In this document: positions 52,710 to 64,000 of the stretch, in pieces
Numbering within the stretch: position 1 is the stretch's first letter
How the letters are laid out: every line of letters begins with the position of its first letter
NCBI GenBank assembly: GCA_029168955.1
Contig: JAPDOI010000173.1
Coordinates: 1,143,501 to 1,207,500, forward strand
Direction of reading: 5' to 3'
From: Aplectana chamaeleonis
Lineage: Eukaryota; Nematoda; Chromadorea; Rhabditida; Cosmocercidae
Length of the DNA: 64,000 nt
The notes under the pieces: model-generated
Databases searched by the model: none
Seen by the model: the letters and a program-made list of their open reading frames with translations, nothing else
What the model was told of the DNA's origin: nothing
Made by a program: the position numbers and the translations under genes

Positions 52710-54349
52710 CTACGAGCTGCAACGCCCAAATGTGATTCTCAGCTCAACAGCATTTCAAGCTTGTCTGACTGTTTACGAGTGTAGTTTTTACAGTGGAATA
52801 GGTTCACAGCTGTTCAGAAAGACAACCAACCAAGTTTATGACCAGAGCATGTAGCGCAGAAAAACTATCATAAAATGGTGACAAGGTGAAGGTGATGGGT
52901 CAACAAGATCTCATCCTCAGCTCCTTCCCCCCCATATTCATCCTAGGAAGGCTTCCTAACATTATCTTTCTTCTTCTTCTTCTTGGTTCGTCGTCGCCAT
53001 TCAGATCGATCGTGCGCCTGATCGGGGTGTACGCCGGCAGCCTTCATGTCAGAGTGCAGCGTGTCGAACCAACTCAGACGATAGCAGGCCCTGAGCCCAC
53101 CCCGAATGCACCCGGAGCCGCGTCCATGTTGCGCTCAGGGTGACAAATTTGGCGATTTTCGGGCCACATATGTTGCGAAGCACGCCACATACGCTGCGCT
53201 TTGGGTGCTGCCGAAAAATTGATTCACGCAGCGCCCTGAGCGTACCCATCGGCTGATGACGTAATAGTATGTCATCCATCGTAGACAGTTTGCAAATGCC
53301 GCAGATTTTCCAAGGTGGAGCTTTCATGCAGCGGCGTCGCGAATCGTTGACCCCGTCGCCGTTCTCGATGGCCCCGTCGCGATTTCTACGGCAGCGACAA
53401 GAATGATCCCGACCATTTTCGCCGCTGCAGCTGGGCTCGTCGCAACATATCGTCTGCGGACCGTCACCAAACTCGGCATTTTGCCAGAGAAATCACCTGA
53501 TTTCATCCTAGAATTTGGAATTCTGCTGCGCCATCGTCATTAATCAAATACCATTATTCCTGGCAATATTTGTGCTCTTCCCGTTTCGATGTAATTTTAC
53601 GAGCATTTATTCAAATGATTGTTGCAATTTCGCCGTGCTTGATCCGAATCCATATCACCGAGCTATGCTGAATTAAGCACTATACTCTCTTATATAGGCT
53701 TGGAAATACAGGTTTTTCCAATGCTAACCATAATATCCAAATATATTCACTGAAATCTTCTTCTGAATATTGAAAATGTGTGAGTAATCACCTGATTTCG
53801 CCACAGCCGGGATGTTTTGCAAAATGGCCAGCCCACTGAAGGTCCCGGCACGATAAATAGCGGCAAACGCCGCCGCTGCGCTAGCGATTCGCGACAAATG
53901 CCGCAAAATGCTGATTTTGCTGTGGGTCCAAGTGGGACATTTGGCGCTGTCGCAAAAGCATGAAAGGCGAGTAATAGAAACAATTCGACCGAAAGAATGA
54001 GTAATTTCGGGCGAAAGAAAATACACGAATAAAATTCGAGTGTATGAATGAGAAAGCCAAATAAAGTATATTTAGGAAGCTTAAAGTGTGTAAATGAATA
54101 CAATAAACCCTCTTAGAAATTCCCGAATCAATGATTTCTTCCACATAAGGGCTTCCTAATTGTTCGGAGTGGAATATTCGATTTGAATACAGTTTGTAGA
54201 AAAGATCAATGGCTAGATCCAAGCAATTCTTTTTTTCCTAATTTTTTGAAAATAATCTTTTCGAGTTCGAGAACTTTCCTCGAGGGATTTTTGCGAAATG
54301 CATCCAAGGAGTCGTTTAAATGCTCTAAGTCTTGAATATTGCCTAAATA
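52710..54349. other. No gene recognised
   Basis: Contains GC-rich repetitive words such as GCGGCGACAAATTTGGC-like segments in both orientations (53130-53480 and 53800-53960), suggesting diverged inverted repeats. No upstream EB exon was found. Confidence 0.4.
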
Positions 54350-54645
54350 TTGTGCAGATACTGTGCTTATCTGGGCCAAATTCCGGTCCGCAATTGCGTC
54401 TCGACACGCTTTGTGGCCGCTCGCTCCAGAGTCGGAAGAGCTTCCAGCGCCGCAGCCGCCGATCTGCAGACTCTAGGTGGGTTTCAGAAACTGGAAACTA
54501 AGAAAAATTCAACAAGAAAAATTGTATAAAAAGGCCATACCGAGTCGGCTTTAGCGCTGGAAACCCGACTGACTCGAGCGCGTGCGGCCGCAAAGCGTGT
54601 CGAGACGCAATCGCGGACCGGAATTCGGCCCGGAGAAGCACAATA
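54350..54645. repeat. Inverted repeat of about 300 bp
   Basis: CCGCAATTGCGTCTCGACAC with GCTTTGTGGCCGC at 54390-54420 is inverted as GCGGCCGCAAAGCGTGTCGA with GACGCAATCGCGG at 54577-54617. The arm extends to GTGCTTATCTGGGCC against GGCCCGGAGAAGCAC. Confidence 0.8.
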
Positions 54646-55614
54646 CAGCCTACGACAACGGAGAAAGACCTTACAATTAGTGCCGTTGCATACTTATACT
54701 GTAGACATAACTGACTCGGTTCTAAGAAACGATAATGAACAGCCAATAATTTTTTTCTTCGTAATGTTTTTTTTTTGTGTTTCCTCAACTTTTCGTGAAT
54801 ATCTTGCATGTATTTAAAGTAAATAGACTGGGTATATCCATAGTGAGTGTGTTGGGAGAAAACTTACCATTTTAAACGTAACCGGTGCTTTTTTCTATGG
54901 AATTGCGATGAAAATTGAAAGCTTGCTGTCGATTATGGCGTGATGTACGAAGAGGTGTAGAGAACCCTAGTTGTCGGCAAGACTAATTTTTTACTCAATT
55001 CTAGAGAAAAACACCGTGAGCGTAAAAAAAGTTTTCCCCCGAAGTTCACTATACTAATACACCTAAATTATTTACTATAGTTACACGCAAGAATGACACG
55101 AAAAATTGAGAGAAGCAGAAAAAAACATAGCAGAAAAAACCATCAGCTGTTCATAATTGATTCCCGGGACCCAGGAAGCCATGGTTACAGCATAAGTACG
55201 CAACTGCACCACCGCCTTTTCCCGTTGCCGTTTGATGTATTAAGAATCGAACAAACCCTCGGATGATCGAAATTCTCGGGTTTTTCTGGGTCTTGATTGA
55301 ATCCTTGCAAAAAGCCGTTGGACATTAGCCGCGCTCCCGTTATCGAACTTAAACAATACGAGGGTGTGGCATCAAGAGGTATTACAGCAATGAGATTCAA
55401 TTTATATAATAGCTTCGTAGGGAAATGGAGCCTGCAATTTGAAGCTCCGAATGTTGTTAAGGTCGCTGAAAGACTAAAACGTAAAGGCCATGCCCGGATT
55501 TCGAGATCTGTTTCGAGGTCCAGGTCCCCTTTTCAGATTCTAGGACCGAACTTCGGTAGGGTACATGTCTCCACCCAACGAACCTATGGTCTACACACGT
55601 TCTCTCAGAAAATT
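54646..55614. other. No gene recognised
   Basis: Shares TTTTTTCTATGGAATTGCGA and GATTATGGCGTG-type words with 36390-36440, so it is a dispersed repeat relative. No gene. Confidence 0.4.
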
Positions 55615-56010
55615 GTTGCGTAGTGAGTCGGCACAATAGGGGTCGCATCCCAGGACAAATATCGGATGCAATCACTTGTTGTGAGCAGCAGCTGCTGTTA
55701 ACAGTAGTATATGCTGCCAACGCATGCTGGTGTTCAACCCGTGGTCATCGGCAGCCTGTCTTGCGAACGGAGAAAGAATTTAGACTATTCCCCCCCCCCC
55801 CCCAGCGGTGTTGGGTATGATCCTTGTCACGCGTGGCGAACTCGCGCATCCAGAAAAAAAACAAAGGGGTTAATAATCAACAGGTTATGCTGCTAGTTGG
55901 CAGCAGCTCCTGCTATTGGCAGTAGCTACAGCAAGGGTGCTGCTAAACTCTTTGTACACGGGTTCGACCCCTATTTTGCTGACGTACTACCCCACGACTG
56001 TCTAAGCTTG
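55615..56010. mobile_element. Inverted-repeat element related to 45221-45863
   Basis: GTAGTGAGTCGGCACAATAG with GGGTCGCA at the left is mirrored by CGACCCCTATTTTGCTGACG with TACTACCCC at the right. It shares the CGGCACAATA terminal word and the GCAGCAGCTGCTG-like interior. Confidence 0.65.
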
Positions 56011-56104
56011 GGAACCTTAACGGGGAAGAGGCAATAGACATTCATACATATGTACTTGAGTTTAGAATATAACAAGGTTTTAAACCCCAGCCTGGGGTGG
56101 CATG

Positions 56105-57153
56105 CATGAACGCCTATGAGGACAAGGAGCCGCTCCGCGTTCTACAGGCAAAGCGTCGAGCCAGAGGTGACCCGAAGAATCTGCCGTCCTCGTCGCGTAG
56201 GGACGCAACCTCACTACGCACGGCAACCCCTTCCCCCCCCCCCCTTCCGCCTAACAGCTGAATTCAGATGTTATCTTAAAGGCATCGTACACGATGAAAG
56301 CCGAATTCCTGATTTTGCGTTCAGTCGGACTAGTGGGTCATAACAATGTCACTCAGAAAGTAAGGAATTACAAAATCGCCTCTAAATGGAGATTTGCTTA
56401 CCACAAAAGGGCTTCCTGGGTTTGGGGGGCCGGCCTTGGGGTCGATCCGTTGGTACAAGGAACAAAACTCCGTGGTCGCTGCCGGCGATCGTGCGTTGAC
56501 GCGTCGTAGGGCGCAATTCCCACGCCACTCGATTTCACGTTCGACATCGATCGAAAGCAGCTGACAGCAATGGACGCAGCAGGTTAAGAACCCTTTTCAG
56601 TTTCGTTCGAGAAAAAATGATCGCTCGTCTGAATGGCGTCCTCGGTGAATTGCTTCCAACGCTGCGCCAAGGAACGAATTGTAAAAGTGTTCCTTGCGTT
56701 CTTTGCGCAACTATCCCAAGTTGATGTCGGCAGGAACTTCAAATTTGTTTTAAGCTTTATTGAAGTGGATTTTTCTTAAAAATTGACATTTTTGAGGGGG
56801 CTTCGCGCAACCTTCAGTCACTATAAGGATACAACAACACGAAAACGTCAAAAACCCAAGTATGGTTTTCATCGTGTACGATGCCTTTAAGCAGTATCAT
56901 GTTTGCGAAATTCTACAGCAGAGTGGGAAAGTTATTTGAAACCTAAATGTGTATCAAAGAGAAATTCGAAGAGTAAAAACAATTAAGCATAAATAAAACT
57001 GAAACAAGTGCAATTAGGCGGAGAATTAACCGTGCGTAGTGTGGTTGCGTCTCTGCACTGTGGGGACGTCATCTGCTTCGAGTCACCTCTGGCCCGGGGC
57101 TGCGCGCGTCGGACGCGGAGCGGCTCCCTGCCCTGTTCATAAGCGCTCATGCT
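56105..57153. mobile_element. Inverted-repeat element carrying a MITE
   Basis: CATGAACGCCTATGAGGACA and GGAGCCGCTCCGCG at the left are mirrored near 57100-57150 by CGCGGAGCGGCTCCCTG and TAAGCGCTCATG. GTCGAGCCAGAGGTGACCCG matches inverted CGAGTCACCTCTGGCCCGG. Arms are about 118 bp. Confidence 0.75.
56276..56890. mobile_element. TTAA MITE, GGCATCGTACACGATG family
   Basis: TTAAAGGCATCGTACACGAT to ATCGTGTACGATGCCTTTAA, with about 25-bp inverted ends. It lies inside the 56105-57153 element. Confidence 0.82.
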
Positions 57154-57699
57154 TGTCGCCCCTGATTGAAAAAAGTCCCAAAGTGTGCATGAAACGTGAA
57201 GGCGAGACTGGTTAACGATTCGCGGTTTGAGTGAATATAGTTTGCAGTATGCTTTCAGAAGTCGATCAGAACCTCTGATGAAATGAAGATTGAGTGTTTT
57301 GATCATTTGAAATCTAAAACAATTCGAACTCAGGCGGAAAAAGTTGTCGAGAACTCGGCGAGAAGTTGTCCAGAATTCGTACGAATTCAGAACAACTCCT
57401 CGGCTGACTCTCGACAACTTTTCGCCTAATTCTCGACAACACCTCGTCTTATTCTCGACAAATTTTCGTTTTATTCTCCACAGCTTTTCGCCTGATTTCT
57501 CCTCTCAAGAGTCCGTCACATTTTCGCAAGGAAGTAATTTAAGGTAAAATAAGTAAATAAGAAAAAGAATATATATGAACACATATATATCTAAAGAAAC
57601 AGTATGATTCCGAAAGGAGATGTCTCAATACATCTGTAGGACTTGAATGAATCAAAAGCGTCAGTTTTTTTTGATAAATTTGTAAGCACTAATTTCAGC
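57154..57699. repeat. Tandem-like CTCGACAACTTTTCG words
   Basis: At 57340-57490 the words TCTCGACAAC, TTTTCGCCT and TTATTCTC recur at about 30-bp spacing. No gene. Confidence 0.45.
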
Positions 57700-58340
57700 A
57701 GCAGTTATTATTTCCTTATTTTTAGACCTTGAAATTTTGTCGAACGAATTTTTTTTCAAATTTCGTTTGTTCGAAATTTCGTGAAAAGAATTTCTTTCTT
57801 GATTTTCATTCGTTCGAGATCTGATTTTTTTTGAAAAAAAATCGTTGGACTTTGAACAATCGAACCCTAGGTTACACTGTTTATTTATTTCTCGGGCCGG
57901 GTTGACGTGAGCGTGAGCGAACGCGACTTGAGTAGAAATCGATTCCTTGTGGAATAGTCATTCTCTGACTGAGTGTTGCAAATGAATCGTTGAGACCGGT
58001 TTCGAAAAAAAGATCCGAAACTTCTAAAAGATATCGAAAAATTCCTAAACTTCGAACGAAATTCAAAAAGATCCTAAATTTCGAACGACTTTCGTTCGTT
58101 CGACCTAGGAAATTTCGAAAAAAAATCTCGAGATTTGTTCGTTTGGAATTTTTTCGAACAAAATTCGAAAAAATCCGAAATTTTGCTTAGTTTCGAATTT
58201 CGTTCGTTCCAACGTCGAAATTTTGAAAGGTTTTTGGAATTTGTTCGTTCGAATTTTTTTCCTTTTTCGTTGTTTCGAACTTTTTCGAATCATGTTTTTT
58301 TCAGTTTCCCTTTGTTCGACATTTTTTTTTGGAAATTGTA
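57700..58340. repeat. TTCGAA-rich low-complexity region
   Basis: Dense repeats of TTTCGAACGAA, AATTTCGTTCGTTC and TCGAAAAA in both orientations. Similar sequence occurs at 27530-27720 and 31055-31200. ORFs on both strands here (rich in Phe, Arg and Lys) are compositional artefacts. Confidence 0.7.
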
Positions 58341-58365
58341 CAACTATAATGCTATTCAACATTCA

Positions 58366-58605
58366 AGGCGTGGCCATGGTGCAAAACTAGTTCGGAGGGG
58401 GGGCACTCAAGATTTACCCTTAGAAATGAAAATAATCATCTATGAAAATGAAATTTCCTTTCGTTATCAGACATTTGATAACGTTATCACTCGTAATTCC
58501 CTAGAAATGCCATGAAATGAGATCGATTTCTGAAAGCAAAGTCATCCATTTCTCATTTGGATTCTGAGTCCCCCCCCCCGAACTAGTTTTGCACCGTGGC
58601 CATTT
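58366..58605. mobile_element. 240-bp MITE with AACTAGTTCGGAGG ends
   Basis: GGCCATGGTGCAAAACTAGT and TCGGAGGGGGG at the left are mirrored by CCCCCCCGAACTAGTTTTGC and ACCGTGGCC at the right. The interior also folds back (GAAATGAAAATA against CATTTCTCATTT). Confidence 0.78.
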
Positions 58606-59194
58606 TCACACAGTATTCGACTTTCCTCGTTTAGGCCTATGCTACTTATATAAGCAAGAATGCGTTTTTAAAATTCGCGAATGTTTGAATTTTTCGAATG
58701 AAGCCCTTCTCAAACTTCCGAATGAGTGACTAAATCCGAGTAGGAATCCACAGTTTTTTTCTCGAATAAATAAATAAATTTGTATACCCGTTATGAATTC
58801 GATTGGAATGAAAATTCGGAAAATCTATCTAACACATCATAAATATTTTGAACTTTTTTCAGGCTGAATAATCAAGTGTCGTGACCAGAAAATGGTTTAA
58901 AATTCGAAAAATCAAATCTTCGGTTCTCATGTTAAACATATTACTCGAAAAAGAAAAGCAAAAAAATTTAATACGATTGGTTCAGTCTCTCGAATGAATG
59001 GAATATATCAGAAAACGAGTAATTCGTTTGCTCGAAAACTCAGATTGTTTCTTAAATAAATCTTATATTTGAAAAAAAAAAACGAATAAGCGATAATTAC
59101 CAAAGCCGGCATAGTTGGGCATACGAGGTTCGAGTAGCCAAGAGTGGGCGGATCCCAGGTAGGGGACGCCTCGTCAACGGTAACGGGGGGGTAG
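58606..59194. other. AT-rich, no gene recognised
   Basis: Further TTCGAA-type words. Nothing else supported. Confidence 0.4.
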
Positions 59195-62100
59195 ACAACA
59201 GGCACTCTGCTGCGGGCGGAGCCAGAGAGGCGGGCACGACTCCGCCCCTCGGCGCGGACGAGATTGCCTCCAGAGTGCCTGTTTCACGAGTGCTTCGATT
59301 TGATTACTTCCTCACTGTATTGCTGCGCTATTCGTCTGTATTCCACTGAATCGTGAGCTACTATGCTGCTGATAAACATTTCTATTCAACCCCAATGACA
59401 TCCCTTTCGATAAACGCTGATCCCAAAAGCATTGGTTTGCTAACTCATGAGAGTTTTCTTGTTTCCATGTCAACATGAAACCTTTCTTGACCAGCAATAC
59501 GATGCTATTAAAGCGTTAACCCCATTTCTACTACGAACTACTGGGTTTGAATATGGGTCTAGCTTCCAATTATTTTTTTTTTGAATTGTTCATTTCTTTA
59601 AAAAATGTGTTGAAACCTTGGGTAACTCATGCAAGGTGGTCGAGCTCAAATTTTGTAAAATGTAAATGCAACCTATTATTCATTGTGGAGCAATTTGATT
59701 AGCGAAATTTCAAAGTTGGGTACAACCTTAATTTCAAGGAGTGAAAAAAATTGAGAATTTGCCAAAGCCACTGACACAATTTTTTTCTTAAACTCATAAT
59801 TGTCGGAAAGGTTCGATGAATTCACTTTTCAAGCTCGCTTTTGTAGCTTATAAAGTGGAAAGCCGAAGCTGGACACAAATTCGTAATTTTTTCCACTTCC
59901 ACTGCGCACAATTTTTTTAAATTTTGCAGCACTAACCCCTCGTATGTAAAGTAATTTATTGCACAGTTTTTTTTGTAATATAGCGAGTACTTGCTGAAGC
60001 AGAATCAACATTTTCTCGCCATAGGATTACTCCCCAAATAGTTTTAGGGAAAAAGCAAATTCTTAACTAATTTTTCTGAAGAACCAGAGATTTATGTGAA
60101 AAATTTATCAAGGTTTCGAACGAAGTTAGAAAACGGTGATGAGATTTCAACTTTACTGTTCAATAAAATTGTCACATTATCAGATAGAATTTTTTAAACA
60201 TTAAATAGCATGTTTTCTACACTTTTTAATGCCAAAAATGCATTAAAAACAAACACCACTTCAGCAATGTGAATCTCAAATTTTTGTGCCGTCGCTGGTC
60301 TTTTTCATGTTTTTTATTCATTGATGTCCATTTTAATTTGAGTTTTCAAACAATTGAATTTTCCTTCAGCAACAAAAAATCTCGTTACCTTCTATGACTG
60401 ATTTCTGTCATTCGCTGAAAGAGAAATAACGTCTTTCTTCTCAAACATGGTCTGAGCCTATGGATTCAAACTAATAAATCCTCGTTGACATCAGCCGATA
60501 CCTATTTCTCACTCCTCCGACCCTGCCGTCCGTCCGCATGGCCATTAGGAAATGCCATTGGGACATGTTTACGATCCTGGGTCGCTTGTCTTCAGATCTG
60601 TTATGTCCACTGGCTATGCAGGATCACGAGCAGTCTAGTGGAGGCGATATCGACCCATATGTGCCAAAATTATTAGATTGAATGGTGAAGGCTGAGAATA
60701 TTTACGGAATTAAAATAGGCATAATTGAAAACAGTGTAAATAAGAATAAAAATGGTTAATAAATATCAAACTTTCTCCTTCTCCTCCCTTTTCAAGCGTT
60801 CGCCTTGTTTAAGAATAAATTTTTTATAGTGAAAATAAATATATAATACATTTAAAAAATGAAATAAGGTAGAAACAAATTTCAAGAAATTAAAAAAATC
60901 ATTTTGTTTTGCCTGGAAATCAGATGCGCTTTTCATGATCGCGAAAATTCATAAAAAAGGGAGTAGACATCAAATTTAGATTGAACTCCTCTTTCTGATT
61001 CCATGTGACTGTTCACCTACGCTTTTTCTTGAATAAATCCGAATTCATAAATCACAGACAGTTTTCATATTACAATAGCAACTTTACCAGACAGGCTAGG
61101 AATTGATCTGATCAAGCAGAAGTTTCAAAAATAGGTCCGAGTTCTTATTTTGATCACTACCACTCACTAAATTCCTTCATACAAATTATATGTAAAGGTC
61201 TTCAGAAAAGTTACTGCCTAATAAAAATAACACAGAATTAATTTTTGAAAACTCGTCCGACTTTTTTTCTATTGGTGACTAAAAATGCTAACGAAGAATC
61301 AGTAAACACTCGAATAATTTAGGAAATTCGTTGAGAATATTTCACCAGCATAAGGCATATCTATGGTTTTTTCAGTAACAATTAATTTACTTGGGAATGA
61401 AAATTCGTCAAGAGGCTTCAAATCTTTTCATAGGGGCAGGATAATTGGATTAGATAAAGTCAAATGTGAATCAAGGAATGGAGGAAACAAATAACACTTG
61501 ACTGTTTAAAAAAAAAATTTTTTCCGGGGCCGCGTATTGGAAAGTGAAGTGATTTAAACGTAAGCAACATTTAGCGTTACTGCAATACGCGAATAGAGAT
61601 CTTACCATGATTCATTAAACATTTATATCTTTTAAATAAAAAGAGAGAAGGAAATCCGAAAAAAGGACTCACCTTTTTCATAAAATTACCTTTGCGGAGA
61701 AAAAAGGAAACGTATAGCATCATATTGCCGGTCAAGAAAAGTTTCATGTTAACAATGAAACATGAAAGCTCTCATGAGTTAGCAAATCAATGCATTTGGG
61801 ATCAACGTTTAACGGTAGGATTGCTATTGGGGTTCAATACAACTGTCTATCAGCATCTAGTACCTTGGAGTTCAGTGGAATACAGGTGAATAGTGTAGAA
61901 ATACAGTGAGGACGCAATCAAATCGAAGCAGTCGTGAAACAGGGAATAATGTTATCCAGCCCACCCCCCCCAATCGACTCATTGGCCGTGGGACAGATTT
62001 TTGCATTGGAGCAGGCTTTTCGCGCTAGCCTTCCACTCTTCTCAGAAAGTATCAATATCACAATTTCGCAGGATTTCTCTATCGTGCGAGCGAATTTCAA

Positions 62101-62399
62101 GGAGAGAATGGCTCAACTCACATGTATAACTGGTTTCGATATAGTCTGACCTTGACTGACTCTGCTATGGAGATTTCTTCTGATTTTATTTATTCATTCA
62201 TTTTAAAGGGTAGAAGAACTTCACTAAAATGTGGATCTGGTTTTGGTGCGGAATGTCGATGTAGTGAAGTTGAATAAAAGTCCAATTTTGTGCTTCATAT
62301 GCCATTATTCTAAAAAAGACACATCGCTCACATTTGGTCATTATAGCAATTAGAGGGCTTTGAAAGCACTCAAAAAAAACCTTCCAGATTTGACTCCAA

Positions 62400-62880
62400 A
62401 TCCTCCCAGATGGGTTATTTGGGGCGCTGATCACGAATCTGGGAATTAATTTTCCATTTTCCAAAGTTTTCGACATGATTCGTTGAGAGCTTCCCAGCAG
62501 GGGAAAATTTGATGGCAAATCGCGACTTTTGACGATTGCCGGTGTACTACGATAGATATGGCTCAAATTGTGTCTTTGGGGGTTATTTGGAGTGCTGAGC
62601 GCGAATCTGACGTCCGTTTATCGACTTTAGTCAGACTACGGTAGATCACGATGGGTATACGGTAGTTTGGTCAAAGTCTCAGATTTGACTCAAAGTTTGT
62701 ATGCGGGGGTTATTCGTTGCGGTGAACACGAATTCAATGTCCATTTGTCGATTTTCGAATTATTGAGGTAGGTTTTGCTCCCTAAAGGGCATGGTACCTA
62801 CCGTAACCCTGAGTAAACTTCAGAATTTTGACAAACGGACCTCAGATTCGTGTTCAGCACCCTAGATTACCCCTGCATAC
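62400..62880. repeat. Degenerate repeats of a GTGCTGAACACGAATCTGA-type motif
   Basis: Copies near 62425, 62590, 62715 and 62850, in both orientations and about 130-150 bp apart. They match the interior of 38613-39701. Confidence 0.65.
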
Positions 62881-62938
62881 AAGTTTTGAGCCGAATCCGA
62901 GATTTTTCTCCAAAACACCCAAAAAAATTCATGGGGGG

Positions 62939-63010
62939 CCCGCAACATCCCGTAGAGCCCCGCAAGTCCACCGAAGGTGGACGGGCGGGGCTCTACGGGA
63001 TGTTGTGGGT
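62939..63010. repeat. Hairpin of about 72 bp
   Basis: CCCGCAACATCCCGTAGAGC with CCCGC is mirrored by GCGGGGCTCTACGGGATGTT with GTGGG. The loop contains GTCCACCGAAGGTGGAC, itself a hairpin. Confidence 0.8.
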
Positions 63011-63525
63011 ACCCTTACCTTGCCAGTAGGCTTTGAAAAAAGCGTTAAACTTTTTTCAGAGTGGATTCAGTTAGTTGCGAAGACGATAATCGGATTCTAC
63101 GCCAAAAATAGTTCTAGAATAGTACATTCATAATTATATGCTTCACTGATGTCTAAAACGTAATGAAATAGAATGTTTTCATTATAGTTCTTCAGTGATA
63201 CATTTCACTGTTATACAGTCAAACTATAACGAAACCAGTTATACATGTGAATTGAGCCATTCTATCCTTGAAATTTGCTCGTACCATAGAGAAATCCTGC
63301 GAAATTGTGATATTGCTACTTTCTGAGAAGATTGGAAGGCTAGCGCGAAAAGCCTGCTCCATCGCAAAAATCTGTCCCACGGCCAATGAGTCGATTGGGG
63401 GGGGGTGGGCTGGATAACATTATTCGTGAAACAGGCACTCTGGAGGCAATCTCGTCCGCGCCGAGGGGCGGAGTCGACCCGCCCTACTGGGACACGCCCA
63501 CCCGAGAGTGCCTGTTCGGGCGCTC

Positions 63526-64000
63526 CCACGGTAACGGGTCAGCAGATCTCGAATGGTAAGTACCTGTGGTGGTGCCTGTTAATACTCTAAGATGTGAAGG
63601 CTGGCCTCGCTCATGAGCCAAAACAAAGCTCGGGCCTCGCCTATCCATCCAGTGAAGCAGCAACTCAATTGGGATAGGACACTGTACACCAATAGAATGC
63701 CAAATAATTAATGTAAGGTTATTAGGTTCATATTTAAGCCAGAACTGAATCACTTTAGATTTTTTCGATTGAATATTCTTAATTCTCAAAGTCAGTTTGA
63801 TAATTTCAGAACAACTTTTCAAATAATGGTATTTGAAATCTCATTTTCCAGTAACGAATCATAAAAAGAAAGTTTAGTACTTGGAATAGCGAAAACTTTT
63901 GAAATTTAGTTACTTCAATTCACAATCTTCCGGTAAAACCGATATGTCGAAACCCGAAAACATGGAAATTCCCATGTAAATGTGATGTTCAAGAGTTCGG
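63526..64000. other. No gene recognised
   Basis: AT-rich right end of the window. A minus-strand 112-residue ORF at 63484-63822 overlaps the composite element end and has no domain. Confidence 0.4.

Larger units (their letters stand above)
59195..63525. mobile_element. 4.3-kb composite inverted-repeat element
   Basis: The outer arms pair CAGGCACTCT near 59198 and GAGATTGCCTCCAGAGTGCC near 59260 with the inverted sequence at 63428-63515. Inside, TTCATGTTAACAATGAAACA near 61742 matches the inverted TTTCATGTTGACATGGAAAC near 59470. CGAAGCAGTCGTGAAAC at 61924 matches inverted GTTTCACGAGTGCTTCG at 59280. A second nested unit pairs 61940-62100 with 63285-63420. No transposase was recognised. Confidence 0.7.

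Noticed and set aside
58105..58515. Overlapping ORFs on both strands rich in Phe/Arg/Lys
   Set aside because: They arise from TTCGAA-type low-complexity sequence.
60485..60676. Cysteine-containing plus-strand ORF in the composite element
   Set aside because: Its cysteine spacing matches no family I recognise, and it lies inside a repetitive element.
1..64000. CRISPR arrays or prokaryotic operons
   Set aside because: Tandem repeats lack spacer structure. Spliced exons, mariner and LINEs show a eukaryotic nuclear genome.

Overview
The window looks like nuclear DNA of a nematode, probably a strongylid or other clade V worm (inference). The support is: short EB-module exons with nematode-type splice sites, including a 54-bp intron running GTAAGT to TTCAG; a Penelope-like reverse transcriptase; a mariner with the D-D34D signature; and very dense TTAA-flanked miniature elements (MITEs). 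Only one host gene is supported.

That gene is on the minus strand, from about 52.7 kb to a stop at 7.2 kb. I could splice 16 exons (32 to 222 bp) by hand, and the reading phase is consistent at every junction. Together they encode about 688 residues of repeated cysteine-rich EB-type modules (at least 12 CxC centres). Its 5' end is not found here. About 4-5 % of the 45 kb is coding. The introns run from 54 bp to 13.6 kb, and the long ones are packed with mobile elements.

Region by region. 1-4.07 kb: a 42-bp GC-rich satellite split by two MITEs. Because the unit is a multiple of three it gives long false ORFs on both strands. 4.3-7.1 kb: a foldback element and a cluster of short palindromes. 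7.1-7.4 kb: the last exon and poly(A) signals. 8.4-11.15 kb: a decayed Penelope-like element, with a 126-bp palindrome before its reverse transcriptase and a hammerhead-ribozyme-like core, in an unusual strand order, after it. 11.5-12.6 kb: two MITEs sharing one TTAA. 13.67-14.91 kb: a broken mariner. 15.2-20.6 kb: a second 42-bp tandem repeat and inverted-repeat elements. 21-26.2 kb: nine clustered exons with palindromes and a MITE. 27.4-31.9 kb: a 4.5-kb inverted-repeat structure holding a 5'-truncated RTE-like LINE with three in-frame stops. 32-35.7 kb: MITEs and two exons. 36.8-43.2 kb: palindromes, two exons and chained MITEs. 43.2-44.7 kb: a CR1/Jockey-like LINE fragment split by a MITE. 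45-52.1 kb: inverted-repeat elements, one exon and a MITE cluster. 52.2-52.7 kb: the two most upstream exons. 53-64 kb: no host gene recognised, only palindromes, nested inverted-repeat elements and a 4.3-kb composite.

Most of the window is therefore intron of one secreted or extracellular-type EB gene that has collected many repeat layers. The nesting (MITE in LINE, MITE in MITE, MITE in satellite) gives a relative insertion order. Coordinates of exons and elements were read by eye and may be off by a few bases.
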